The position numbers and the translations under genes were made by a program. Shown piece after piece: positions 1-12,500 of a DNA stretch of 64,000 bases (its first letter is position 1; each line of letters starts with the position of its first letter). The notes under the pieces are model-generated. The model was not told the DNA's origin and ran no database searches. It worked only from the letters and a program-made list of their open reading frames with translations. The DNA comes from Membranipora membranacea (Eukaryota; Bryozoa; Gymnolaemata; Cheilostomatida; Membraniporidae), in NCBI GenBank assembly GCA_914767715.1, contig OU612072.1, positions 13,764,001-13,828,000 of the forward strand. The letters run 5' to 3'.

Positions 1-1390
1 AGATTGACACCATGGCATGACAGGGACCTCTCATCTAGCTTGTTTTTGGCAATTTTTGGTCGTAAACTGTTTGCTCTGGTGTGATAGTCATGGTCTGATT
101 TTAGAGAGTTGATATATTCATTGGAAACTGTTCTCAAAAAAAGTCCCAGAGAGCAGTATTGGAATAACATATTCAAAGGCATTATATTTAAAGTTTGAAA
201 AAGAGTTGAAACATGATCTCTTGATTTTTCTTTAAAATTACTCCCACTCAAGCCTTTTTTTTACTCGTTTTAAATTGTCTGTAGAGGATATGACCCCAGA
301 ACTCTATTCAATAGAGTATTGAGGGTAGTAAAATGAGTAATATAGTTCAATCATTGTTTTTTCGTCATTATTTCATCATCATTATCAAAACCAAAATTCA
401 ATTTTTTGCTTAATTCATTTACGTGTGATTTAAAGTAAGATTTAAATCAAGGATATAACCTAGTTACAAGGGTGTTAGTATTAAGTTTCATGACATGATC
501 ATCAGTTCTGATAGCTTTTCTTGGTGATTTAAAAATTACCTGAAAAGGTTCGGAAAAGTTACGAACAAGTTTATTAGCTAAGCACCAGTTTTCAACTTTG
601 TTCGATTCTTTTCTTGAAATCTTATGGTCTGTACAAAATATATTAGTTTCGTCGTCGTCGTAGGGCAATACACACACTTAATATCACCTCAATCAAAACC
701 TGGTGAGTTAAAGAAGAAGTTTATGAAGGAATCAGGCTTTTTGTAACATTCTTGTGTTCTCAGGCTAATTTAGGAAATTGCTACAAGGTTCCTGAACAAC
801 ATTTTGTTCAGTTTCAACTGATTTTCACACAGATAGGAAATGTGAAGCCTTCGCATTACAAATTTGTGTTAAAATAGCACCTCTTGGTACTATTTTAATG
901 AGAGTATATAAAAAATAGCACCTTATTAGTACCTTCAAATCTCAACTTTGAATGAAAACTAGTTCAAACTGGGCAGTTTACGGGATTAGACTGAGAACTC
1001 TAGAATGATACCAAAAACCTGAATCCTTCACGATCACTTTAGGAGTTACTCGAAACTTGATAAATAAAGACCGCCCTGACACCCGGTTTGATTTAACATC
1101 TGTTCTATCAAGACAAAAAAAAATTAAAAATTAATAGTATCCCCAAAACCTGGAGATAAAAGACAACTCCAAAATCATATTTGTTGAGACAACCCCATAC
1201 CTTATTTTTCTTGATAAGATCAGGTCTGATTTGAAATGTGAACACCTGTGAGAATCCTAAATCAGAAAAAAATATATTGTCTGACAGTCTCAATCTTACC
1301 ATCCTTTAAAGTAGCAATGTTTGAATTGTTCTGTGATTCGCCCTGCTCATAACCATGCATTTTACATTGTATATTAACTCTTTAGTAGTA
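1..1390. other. Non-coding stretch, nothing recognised
   Basis: AT-rich sequence with only short unrelated reading frames. No Cys-rich exon or signal-peptide exon for the downstream WAP gene was seen on the + strand. Confidence 0.5.
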
Positions 1391-1675
1391 GGAGGTGGCT
1401 CAGTTAGTTAGAGCGCCGTAGCTTTAGCATGCGAATGCTTGAAGGTCGTTGGTTCTAATCCCACTGCAGTCCAACAACTACTGGGGATCGCTTGGTTTGT
1501 TTTGTTGGTTTGGTGTGCTCTGACCTGCCTGCAAACAGAGAGCAACCTGGCGCTGATATTGCGGCCTGGCCACTAAGGCAGTGGATTATGCCACCTATGT
1601 TTCAGGATGTGGCGTGTGACAAGACATCTGATTTTCTTTAATCAATTTTTAATCAACCTTTATTTTCTATTACAA
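1391..1675 (+). repeat. tRNA-headed SINE, family A, copy 1
   Basis: The head resembles a tRNA, with an A box (GGCTCAGTTAGTTAGAGCG) and a B box (GGTTCTAATCC). The body shares long blocks with 28439-28685, such as GTGCTCTGACCTG, GCAAACAGAGAGCAA and AATCAACCTTTATT. Its pyrimidine-rich tail runs into the WAP exon at 1677. Confidence 0.8.
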
Positions 1676-1676
1676 G

Positions 1677-2911
1677 AACATGCCCAGTTGGTACTGTGGT
1701 TGATTTCTTAGACGCTGACTGCATACAGGATAGTACTGAGTGTCAGTTTGACTCTGACTGCAAAGGTTCAGAGAAATGCTGCTACAACATCAACTGTGAA
1801 TACAATGACTGTCAGGCACCCAAAGAGGTTTGTATTCTGGGGGGTCTTTCAATTAGAATGGGTGACGCTTTACTAAATCAAGTTATCGGTATCACATCGC
1901 TCAAAATTAGCATTCACTTGGTCATTCAATAAGACTAATTCGCTTGGCAATTGCTCTCAGAATATATATACTTTTATCCTCAATCTACAATCTTCTTTAG
2001 GGTTGTTTTTCATGCAGTGACAGAACCAATAACTTAAACAATAAGGAAAAGCGGGAAGAAAAGGAAAATAATACACTAGTAATGAAAATTAATAAGATTT
2101 AAAGCACTTTGATCTAGAATGTATATAGTTCCATCAATGAGTGAGCGATTTCTTAGTGAGACCCTCGCAGGGATCACCAACTCAATGAGTGAGCGACAAG
2201 ATTGCGATTTTTATTGTCTTTAGTTTACTCACTAAAGTGAGATCTTTTGGTTATTCCAAAAGATTGAGCGTGTTAAATTGTTCACACCTTACCTTTAGTT
2301 ATTCATACCTCAGAGGCAGAAAGCCTCAGACCATACTTAGTGTATTATAGAGGTCCTCTGCCAATGCATAAGTATTTGCATAATCATGTTCCATGTCATC
2401 GTCTACTTTGCTGTTGTAGCGCCCAAGTCAAATGGAAAACATGCAGGAGAAACTGTCTTAAATAGGACTTTTGTTCGAACTTTCTTCAATTATCGAGAGA
2501 TGTTAGGCAATGTCACTTTCACTGTGACACTTGGGGTATTAACAGGAGTACCAGTCAGATTTCAAATTCCTCTGTTCAGTAGGAAAGTTTTTGCATTCTT
2601 TCATGCCGCTCCTCATGATATGGCCAGCAAAATGTTTATAAATACTGAATCACTGGTCACAACCCAGATCAATTACGCCACAGTAGCCAGGCATAACTCT
2701 CTAAACTGCCTTTCAAATATATTATTTCCTTGAAATAAAAGCTTTGGAAGATCTGAAGGACGTCTAAATTAATCTTGTTTCTTTGTTGTAGCCAAGAATT
2801 TGTACACAAATGGCATGCGAGAATACTGCGGGACCACATTGTACTGACGGGGTAAAACTAATTCAGCCTAACGGACCAGAATGCCAGCCAATATGCGCAA
2901 TATGTGCTTAG
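1677..2911 (+). CDS. 3' end of a WAP/antistasin-like secreted protein gene (partial)
   Basis: Two exons are visible, about 1677-1827 and 2792-2911, joined in phase 0 by a GT-AG intron. The first encodes an eight-cysteine WAP domain (CPVG start, D-S-D-C, E-K-C-C, then C-x4-C). The second encodes a six-cysteine antistasin-like module with the motif IQPNGPEC and stops at TAG right after its last cysteine. WAP and antistasin-type domains are typically serine protease inhibitors; that role is inferred here. Both exons and the intron position match exons 12067-12212 and 13190-13357 of the next gene, so this is a tandem paralogue. No signal-peptide exon was found in 1-1676. A SINE ends directly at the first exon, and the only nearby acceptor (AG at 1675-1676) gives phase 2 where the paralogue has phase 1. 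The gene may be truncated or decayed. A possible AATAAA lies at 3195-3200. Confidence 0.7.
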
Positions 2912-3299
2912 TCCGAATCTATTGATAGTGCTATAAAAATTTTTTGATTGATGAATTGCTATCACTAGTTTCTTACAATTCTGTTTTTCAAATAATATAG
3001 CCGAGCAGCCTTTACACAATCAATTTCTTTTTTCTCTCACTTGACCATAAGAACATAGTAAAATGACCATAGATATGAAAATACAGTACAGAATTGACAT
3101 TGCATTTCTTTAAACACTGCATTATTCTCCTACCTGCATTGTCATTGCGTCACCCGCAATGTCAGGCCGCCCCTCTGGAGTCAGGCCATATTTTAATAAA
3201 TGAATTTTGGGCCAATCACATATTTGTAAGATCATCATTGGCTGCGACGGTAGTTTATTGACAAGGCCTATGATCTATATTTCCTGAGTTTGTAAACCT

Positions 3300-3840
3300 G
3301 AGGCTAATGCAGCTATCACATGATTGGATAGTCATAAGTATGCGATGACCAATCTATACTGTACATTTATAGCTATGGGCATAACGAAGGTCATAAGACT
3401 AACAGGCATTGATATGAGTTCATGGGTTAGCGGTAAAATACGCAGTATGGCTAATTTTGGACAAATAACATCAGTATATAACTTGGTGTCAGTAACTGAA
3501 TTTAGCTAAAATTCTGGAACTTCTTTGTGCATTGACTGACGTCCCAGTAACGGCCTTCAAACACTCAGGCAAGCTGCTTAACAAATGTTTACAAGGGGCC
3601 TGCTGTAGCATAACTAAAATTTTGGACCAATCAAAGATGAGAAATTGTTTCACGCAATCTAGACCAAGTTTGGTGCATTTGCCTGCATTCATAGTTGCTC
3701 CCGATCCATTGCGGAGTGAACAGTGGAAGGAAGCAACTGGAATGCAGGCTATTGGATTAAACTGGATCTACACCAAATCATACATAAATTGCCATATGCT
3801 TGTTCAGGGTCAGATATGTTTCCCTAATCCATGAATATCA
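3300..3840 (+). repeat. Dispersed repeat R1, copy 1
   Basis: Shares interrupted blocks, in the same order, with 30740-31080: GGTAAAATAC, GTCCCAGTAAC, CTCAGGCAAGCTGCTT, GACCAATCA, and a final CATACATAAAT-GCCATA-GCT-GTTCAGGGTCAGAT segment. The reading frames inside it are not recognised as protein. Confidence 0.65.
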
Positions 3841-3959
3841 GTGCTAACAGGTCATCTAGTGAGAGGAGGCGAATGAACTGGTAGCAAAGGGTCTCTGTCA
3901 CATCACCTACTCTCTCACAAATTTAAGCCTTCAAAATAGTATGTCAACAAATTTCTGTA

Positions 3960-4010
3960 TACCCTCGCACCTTTACCCTCGCACCCTCACCCTCTCACCC
4001 TCACTAAGTG
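3960..4010. repeat. Short tandem ACCCTCGC/ACCCTCAC repeat
   Basis: About five imperfect copies of an ACCCTCNC unit in direct succession. Confidence 0.6.
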
Positions 4011-6900
4011 GGTCTGTCAATTCAGACCTTTGTAAGAAGTTTTTCTAGCAACAGAACGTGTAAAAAACATGACGGAGGCTATATTGAATACTGGCTTAAT
4101 CAGAATTATACTCCCCTGTTAATCGAGCAGATAACTCTATTGTCACAATATTCAAATATCCTCAGTACCTTCTGAACACCAATCTGCTTGCAGGATACCT
4201 TTGTGACATAGTCCTTCTCTGCAGCACGGCGATGGTGAAGTTGCCTCACATCAAGAATGAGTTCATGATTATGGGATATCAAAGCCCGTGTTCAATTTAG
4301 TTAAAAAAGGTTTTTTGCAAATAATGGGTTAACATCATACCTCCAATATTAGGTACTCAGTCTATGGGAATAAATCAGGACCTGAGTTGCAGAGAAGAAT
4401 GTATGCCTCAACAGTTAATACATACACAGAGGGTCTCTCTGCAGTTTGGTACTAGCTATAATGATTTATGTGTAGAAGAAGGTTGGAATGTGAGTGCTGA
4501 AACTCTAAGTTACAACAGCTACTGTACTATAGTTCAGCAAGTTGACAAAGGCAACGTTTTTTGTCACACTTGTGCCTGTTATTTCAGCATCAGAACAGCA
4601 TTTTGTGGATGAGAAAATGATAAATTTATCTATAACTCTAATGGCATAAATACCATGGCCAGGAGAGTTACCAGTTACCTGCATAATCAAGTAATAACAT
4701 GCCGATTCGGTCATGTGATGTGATTGACAGCCATGCTTGTTGGCAAGTGAAAGTCAACACTTGCTCATAAATTTTGTTTTGTGATAATATTGCAGTAGTG
4801 TAGTTTCAATTCAGTGAGAGATGATTTTGCATCTTGGCTGGTTGTATTTTCAGTCTGAGTTTATGTCTTGTCAAGCTGAATGCCTTTATGTCAACAGGCA
4901 TTCATACCTCTAACAATCTTCCTCAACATGTGCTTTCAGCAACAATCATACATACATTTGGCATTGGCATTGTCAAACCATTTGTTTTTATTGGATTGAG
5001 TTTAGTTCACTTGATTTCATTTCGGTTTGTTTGTTATTTTGTTTGTTTAACATCTTCGGATGGTAGTGGATGCAGGCCAAACGTAAATATAACAGGTCAT
5101 CAGATAGCTTGCGCCGACCAGATTGCTAGAAATTGATTATAATGCTGTGAGGCTGCACCCGGATTGTTTAGAAGTAGCGAGAGGTTTGTTGGTGTAATAG
5201 GAGAACTCCAAGAAAGGATTAAAAAATATTACCTACCAGGAAATTGGACAAATTAGCAAATTAATTAATCTAATCATCTACTGATCATAATACATAAAAG
5301 ACAACTAGCACAAAGAGGAGCTTTGCTAGCGCAAATGATCACATCCTTTGCTATCAAGCAAGACGTCCCTGGGATCCCGCTCTTGCTCCCGTCTCAAGGG
5401 ATTTACCCTGGCTTCTCCCTACCCACATACCACAAAACCTCAAAAATCAATTTCAACCAACAACTGTCACAAATCACGCACAGCCCAAACTCAGACACCT
5501 ATCATAATCACAAAATCAACTGATGAAACTACTCATCCTTTTAAAATCAAGGATGTGTTCTATCAGTCATAATCAAAATTGTCCAGAGGTCTTTGAGCAC
5601 TACGGGCGTCCATGACCTGTTCTCTGGAGAGTACGGTCTCATACCATTACCCTCCTCCCACATAAGACAAGACAACTAGCACAAATGATAATTACCTGCA
5701 ACAAACATAAAGTTTCAATCAATATCTCCCTTTTTGCATCATCTACTAATGCAGTGCAGCTTTAGGCCGACATGTGAACAGGTAAACAGATATCTGGTGG
5801 CTGCCTAGATGAAGCGCTCAAAATGTGCGGGTGTAGTGGTGTAAACTTGAAATCCAGCGGGGGGCCGTCGGCCGGTTGCAAAATTCTGGGGGCTCAGACT
5901 TGGAATCCACTATTCTCCATTCTGTTCTTGTCTGGAGACCGCTGGGTGTTGCATTGTATTCAGCTCTCCTGTTTTGCATCATACGATCAACACAAAACAG
6001 TTTGCAAATAAACAAAAAATGTGCACAAGTGGATTTCAATGGCTATGATATTAACAGTGAAATGACGAAATTTCAGTGGGTAGTTCATCACAAACATCTG
6101 CAAAGTGCTCAAGGTCACAAAAATGTTTGGTTGTGATTAATGTATTTTCTCTTGATAAATGTGTCATGCTAATATATCCCATTATCCAAGATGTGTGAAC
6201 ACTTTGATAACCTTGTGGGTGGTGCTGCGGTGTTGTGAATAAAGATGATGTCATTAAGATCAGAAGGATCTTATAAGCCTGTGGGAAACTAAAAAAGCCC
6301 ATCCACAAAGCTCAGAACTGAAATTCATGTAGAAGCATTACCCCAAAATTATGTAATTTATTTTCTCTAACTGGTAGCAAAAAGAGCATGCCATCAGGGA
6401 GAATCCCTGATGCCATGTGCATCAAAAATCTGACGAATAAAAGTAGTGACAGCTACAAAGCTGATATGTCTATGAAATAGGGATACAAAGGTTGGTTCAA
6501 GAGCACCGCAATTTTACAAAATAATCAGCGTTGGTACTTGGACTATGTATTCAGTAAATAAGGCCATTATTGAGAGAAAGAAGAAATTATTTGTCAAGAG
6601 TGCCAAGTTGACCTCCTGTATGTGATTTTTATTAGAGCCATCATATGCATTACGATATTTGTAACTCCACAAAATTGATTACAGTTTACAATTATTGAGA
6701 GCCTGGATTTGCCTGTCATATGTGGAGAAGTTTAATCTCATCTAAACAACAAAGATTGGGCATAAGGTTGACTTGGTAAGGGAAAGAGAGGGTTAGAAAA
6801 AAGGGAAGAAAAAAGTAATTGAAGTGAGGGAGGGAAAAAAGAAAGGAAAGGTTATTTAACATGATCACCTAATCTCTAATTCTGATTCCACTCTAAATAT
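4011..6900. other. Gene-poor spacer with old repeats
   Basis: Nothing coding was recognised. Holds one copy of repeat R2 (5668-5795) and a pyrimidine-biased segment near 5340-5660 whose open frames show no known motif. Confidence 0.45.
5668..5795 (+). repeat. Dispersed repeat R2, copy 1
   Basis: Close match to 33185-33320: both contain ACAACTAGCACAA, GATAATTACC, AACAAACATAA, AATGCAGTGCA and CATGTGAACAGGTAAACAGA in the same order. Confidence 0.7.
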
Positions 6901-6904
6901 GGCC

Positions 6905-7222
6905 ACTCTTTGTAAGTCTAAGTCATCATTGCGGAGAGGGTTAGCTCTCTAGAGTACATGTACTCAAGCCGTACCCCTTACCCTTTTCCGCTGGAATTCC
7001 CTTTTTATCGAAGGGGCAGAGGGGGATCTTTTTACTGCATGTGGAGTGTGCAAACACACAGTGGACCTCCGGTATTTTTGGTCCCGTTCCGCAAGGACCT
7101 GGCTAGGTTGAATGGCGCGCCAGTACCAAATCAGAGATGACTGCCGGCGCCGGGAATTGAACCTGGACCTCACAGATCATAAGTCCGCACCCTTAACCAT
7201 CAGACCACTCCTGACCCTCATG
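6905..7222 (-). repeat. tRNA-headed SINE, family C, copy 1
   Basis: On the minus strand the head (7222-7142) carries TGGTCTGATGGTTAAGG (A box) and GGTTCAATTCC (B box). The body (GGACCTCCGGTATTTTT, GCAAGGACCTGGCTAG and GGGGGATC, as read on the plus strand) recurs at 48735-48880 and 56940-57155, with a weaker copy near 37295-37480. Confidence 0.75.
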
Positions 7223-7269
7223 GCGACTCTTTGTTAGCTATAACACTGCAGCATGGGACCAGAATGAGT

Positions 7270-7545
7270 TCACCTAGGCTGAATACCTAAATTAGGAAAA
7301 CAATGGAACCCCATGATTTGTAAGCATTTTGGACCCAGGTTTTTCTTTGCATGCACGTATTTGGATTTTGGGTTAGCCTTTCTTAACAGAGAGCAGATTT
7401 TATTATCAGGAGAGGAAAGGGAGAATTTTCTCTCATCATCAAGATGCTGGTGCCAAAACAAAAACAAATTAACTCCAGTCAAAATTAAACCAGGACCTCA
7501 CGAGCGCGGGAATTTACCTTTGATCACGAGCCGCTAAACTGAGAT
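7270..7545 (-). repeat. Degenerate tRNA-headed SINE
   Basis: Minus-strand TATCTCAGTTTAGCGG and GGTCCTGGTTTAATTTT resemble tRNA A and B boxes at SINE-like spacing. The rest is not recognised. Confidence 0.45.
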
Positions 7546-8165
7546 AACACAAACTCTAGTTCTTCAACTAAATATTATCTTGCGCTTTAGGGTTCACCAC
7601 CTAGGCCCCTTATAGAGCTTGAAGTTATGTAAGCCTGTTTGTTTTTTTTGTTTTCAATAATTATTTCCAAAGCAACGCACCCTGTGTTGAATTCTCGACT
7701 GGCTTAGTAGGGAGCGGCTGTGGTGCAATGGGTCTTTTAATCGAGAGTCCCGTGCTCAACGATTCCCGGCGAAGCACCGTGGTGTCAGGTTGAGTATCCG
7801 ACATTGAATGATCCTGTGCCCCATCAGGATCCAGTCCATAGACCCCTACTGATACTGGAAACCAAAAAACCAAGCAACATCAAGATTTCTCACACGATAT
7901 CACAGCGTATTGAGACTGTAAATGGACGTGAGTTTTTATGTAAAGAATAAGTCAGGACTCCATAAAGTACCATTTGTATCTGCATAACCACAAGAATGTT
8001 ACCCGGAAATTTAGTCAAAACATTTCCTCAGTTTTTATGCAAGATAAAACGCACAAGCCCGATGCATTTCCTTATTATATCCTCGTTTGTCTCATGTTCT
8101 TAACAACAACACAGATAAAACAATCATTGAAACTTGGTGATTACAAGCAATCAATCAAATAATGA

Positions 8166-8399
8166 CAGGCCCGTAGTTCTAGGGGAAGCAGAGACGCTCT
8201 GCCTCCCCTAGAATGCTGAAAAGAATGGCCTAAAAATGCTATAATTGAATATTTCATATACAAATAAGCTCATTTGCAATTCATATCATTAAAACGCTTT
8301 GGAGGCTGGGAACTCAGGGGGAGCCAACCCAACATGGTGTTACTTCACGCCCTCAATGATTTTTGCCTCTCCTACCATTTCTTCTAAACTACGGGCCTG
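8166..8399. mobile_element. Short non-autonomous DNA transposon (hAT-like MITE)
   Basis: Terminal inverted repeats CAGGCCCGTAGTT at both ends of a 234-bp unit. Flanks AATAATGA and AATGATGC agree at 6 of 8 positions, fitting a worn 8-bp target duplication. A related fragment, with CCCCTAGAACTACAGGCCTG, lies at 44896-44943. Confidence 0.6.
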
Positions 8400-8860
8400 A
8401 ATGATGCCGTTCCGAGTCATGATACCGAGACAACTGCCAGTTATAAAAACCATCACCTGTGCTCAGGGGTGTAGCATATTGTTATAATTGGCTTTCAGCT
8501 CTGGTCTGATTAAGTGAAAAGTGAGTCACAGTCAAGTGTGTGAAATCAAGCCAGGAGTCTCCTTAACATTATGCTTCAGTAGACCTCAGTCTGGGGGGAG
8601 ACTTTAGAATGCACTCCTGTGAGAGTTAGTACCTATCAAAACAAGGAAACAAGAGTATTATTGGATTTCTATGAACGATTAAACTGTACACAACATTCCT
8701 GAATGACCACCGTCTAATCATTTGGCTAGTCATTTGTCATTGATGTGTCATAAACAACTGGTGAGAAATTAAGATGTAAATTGATAGCACATTGAGCAAC
8801 CCTCGCTATCAATACAAACTATTAGCGCTTGTGTTTATGCAAAGATCCTGTTGACAAGCA

Positions 8861-9107
8861 GTGGCGGATCCAGACATACTGCTGGGGGATAACAAATTTC
8901 TATGTCAAATTCCTTGTTTTTTGGTAATGGCAGTGTTCAATGTTTTTTTAAATTGACTAAAGTAGTATATATCATATCATGTGCACAATTGAAGCAAGCA
9001 TATCATAGCAGTGCTTGTGGAGCAGTGTTCTCTTGATGTTGACATATTTTATCTCTGTTTCTATTTTGCAGTGTATTGGGGGGGGGAGAGTTGATCCACC
9101 ACTCTGC
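8861..9107. mobile_element. Possible MITE with CAGTGGCGGATC ends
   Basis: Left end AGTGGCGGATC and right end GATCCACCACT are inverted repeats with one mismatch. The target duplication is not clear. A similar right end (GATCCACCACTGAAG) is at 24986-25000. Confidence 0.4.
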
Positions 9108-9130
9108 ATGAGACATCATCAGAGCATATG

Positions 9131-9140
9131 TATATAAAGG
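9131..9140 (+). promoter_or_regulatory. TATA box of the large WAP gene
   Basis: TATATAAAGG lies about 85 bp before a 5' UTR splice donor (AA|GTAAGT at 9223). Confidence 0.6.
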
Positions 9141-9578
9141 GCCATCAGTATGATAAAAAACAAATCACTCCAGTATAACGCTAGAAGTTGTACAGACATA
9201 GAAGACTTCATAACACATACAAGTAAGTCAATCTCTCAATTTGATAAATATTAAATTCAGGAACATCATTATGTTTTATGATTCGGATGAGTAAATATTA
9301 GCTAGCTTTAGTTTAGCCTGAGACTTAATTTTAGCTGGGACTAAGTAAATGGCTAGCTTACCAGTGAATTCAGTAAGGGAAGGTGAGTAAAAGAAAGCTA
9401 GCCTCATATCTAGCAGTTTCTAGCGTGGGCAAAATAGCGAATTTTTCCTACCCAAGCTTACATGACTTTACAAACCTATTTTGGTTGAGCTGTTAATATG
9501 TTAGGCTGCCCTAAGTCCGTTACAGCAGACAGTAATGGTGGCCTGTGTTCTTATTTGTTGTACCACTCTCTTTGTAGA

Positions 9579-12500
9579 ATGAATTTTCGGATATCAACTC
9601 TCGCAATACTAGCCTGTGTTCTGGCTATCACAGAGGCAAGAATATTCCCTATCGTTGCAAGACCAGACGTAAGTTATTTTATAGTAGTTGCAAGAACATT
9701 TATAGTAACCCACACTTGTAGTATTTAATGGATACAACTCAAACATTTCGCGCCTTTGAAACCAGCAATCACCCTCTCTATCAGGTGTTTTACTATGTAT
9801 AGTGTCTGCAGAACAGCTTGCATCACCACTTAGTGTCTTACACTGCAGATAGCTGACACACTGACATCGAGACCGCACTATTATCATGTGTATCTCTGAT
9901 CGTTCAAGTCAATTTAGTGTGAGTACTTAACATGTTCCCGCCCCTAATGTACGAAATAAATCTCGGTTCCTCACACCGAATTCCTTCTGATGGTTCTCAT
10001 GCTAAGTGAATTAACTAGCTCTCTAGTGATCAGAGATATACATGCAATAGTATCTCACGTCATCTATGTGGATAGCTGACTCCTTGCTAATCAAAGTCTT
10101 ATAATTGACAAGATGACTAAGATTTAGAAAGCAATAACTACATTTTAGATATTGTCACCTTATTTTTTATCAGCCGGACACAGAGTGATATTCTGGCAAT
10201 TGAAATACCATCTTTTCCATTAGTTTCGATTGCTTCCCATGGAAGGAGCACTCACACTTTTTTGTCTTCTTCTTAATTTAGAATCTAGCATGCCCACAAG
10301 CTAAGACTTTCTTTCCCACACCAAGGTCAGAGCCTCAATGTGAGTCAGTCAACACTTGTGCCGCCGATGAACTCTGCTGCAATTGGTTCGGTACAAAACA
10401 CTGTCTGAAAGGCATCGTAACCACCTCAAGAGATGGTAAGATAATTAATAAATTTGTTCATTTATTGAGGTTTTCTAAAAGTTTATTATTAAAATTAATT
10501 AAAAATTACTTGTTGATTCACCAATCGATCCAAGTCTTTGGCCAATCACTCATTCAAACAATGAATCCATCAATCAGTCAGGTAAGTGAATTTTGCCTTC
10601 AAAATCCTACTAATATCTTCAGTACTGTCTTTGGTGGAAACTTTAATTTAAAAACAGCCAGCTAGATGGAAAAATATTGGCTCAAGATATTGGTTGTTGA
10701 TTATTAGGCCGATGAATTCATTATTCATTAAGTATACAATGCCTTCCATGATGTGTTTTTTTAATGTTGTTATTTGTATAACATATTTCATGATTCATCA
10801 AACCAGTTCATGAAAGGGCCTCATTCTGCACGATTAAATTGAATTGAACGGCCTCTATAACAAATGAATATATAATTATTGCAATAATTCCTTGCTTGGT
10901 CTTCATAAGATGTAAATATTGATGGAATTCAAATTAACCTGTGACAAAAAGGGTCAAGAGCTCTGTTTAAGTTCAATATAGCTGTATTTGACCGGTCAAA
11001 TTGGGTAAATGGTCGTTTCTGATGTGATTCAAAATAAATGGTAAGGGATAAACTCCCGGGATGCTATTGTGTTAATGGGTGTTTATCTGGTATTGGAGGG
11101 TCAACGTTTATACTTCAATCATATACCCTTTCGGAAAATTGAACTCAATTTAGATCTACAAAGAATAGGCGATTTTAATTATCTCTGAAAAAACAACAGA
11201 CGATAGATCAATTAATCATTTCCTTGAGTCATCCCATCTCAAGATCTCTCATAAGGTTTCTAGTCTGCAAAACAAAATCCCAATAACCTTTGATTTTTTA
11301 CATAAATCCAGATCATTAGAGGTTGAACATTAGCTGCCTGGTTTGGCTAGACTGTGCAATCACACACTCGCACCTGGTCCTCCAAAACGATGCCATCATT
11401 GTGCAATTTTGTTTCAATCCCTATCACGATTGCAAACAGCGTCTGCCCGATCCTTTGTGACATTTGTTGGCGCACACACAATCAATGAGAATAATCAAAG
11501 TACACCAAGATTGATTGATGTTGTCAACTAAAAAATTGGATAAGTTGATGTCACAATCAAGCGTCGGTGGTAAAAATACTGGTAGCAACAGCTCATCAAT
11601 CACCATTTTGCAGACAAACAACGTAAAGCTTACCAAATAATGAGTACAATTTAAACTTTACCATTTACCTTTGACCATTTATCCAGCAAAGCTCTCTAGA
11701 TGATTTACTTTTTTCTCAAAACAGGCCTAGGTTGCCATAGGATACCAACTGGGAGGGTAGGTGGGTCTCCTACCCTCTCTAATTTCAACTTGAAGAATAA
11801 AGTTTCAAACTCAACCCTAGCAAACATGTCTCCTATATGTGATGTGCATTATTGGAGACCTTCATTAGTGTAGAATGCACAGCTTTATAATTTCAGTTTC
11901 GTTGTACCATTTGACATTGTAGGGCTTAGTTGAGATTAAAATTGTGCATTCTTGTCTTACAAGAAGCAGTGAACAACTAAGTTTAATGAGATTTAATTTC
12001 AGCATTGTCATATTACCCTTCATTGCATGCAATTTATAGGTATATAACCTTTTTATTCTGCTGTAGGTGAATGCCCGATCGGCACCGTCAACCCCAATGA
12101 GCCTTGTCGTCAAGACTTTGTCGGCTGTCAATTTGATTCCGAATGCGGAGGTGTGGAAAAGTGCTGTAAAAACATCAACTGTGGATACAACCAATGCCAG
12201 GCTCCGAGAGAGGTGAGTATCCTGACTATATCGTTGAAACTGGCTTACAAGTCCTATGAGTGGCTAAGGGCACTAATAGTGGGCAGTCCAAGCTAATTCA
12301 AGTCAGTCACTATCATGGTATCAGTGGGCAGTGAGGAACCCATCTGCTTAGATTTTGTGCCAATATGCAGCCCCATGCCCATTAAACGTCCTGATTGTGA
12401 GCCCTTAGAAGTCTCATTTGAGGCAAAATAGCATTGGTTGCGGAATGACATCCAGAATGACCTTTCTGACTCCTGGATTTGCTAAAGATGCGCTTAGTCA

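Noticed and set aside
2386-2733. 115-codon frame as a gene
   Set aside because: Lies in an intron, no recognised motif, no splice or promoter context.
3532-3834. 100-codon frame as a gene
   Set aside because: Falls wholly in dispersed repeat R1, whose other copy does not keep the frame.
5340-5660. Possible LTR or 5S-derived repeat
   Set aside because: No inverted TG/CA ends, primer-binding site or 5S internal control boxes could be found.
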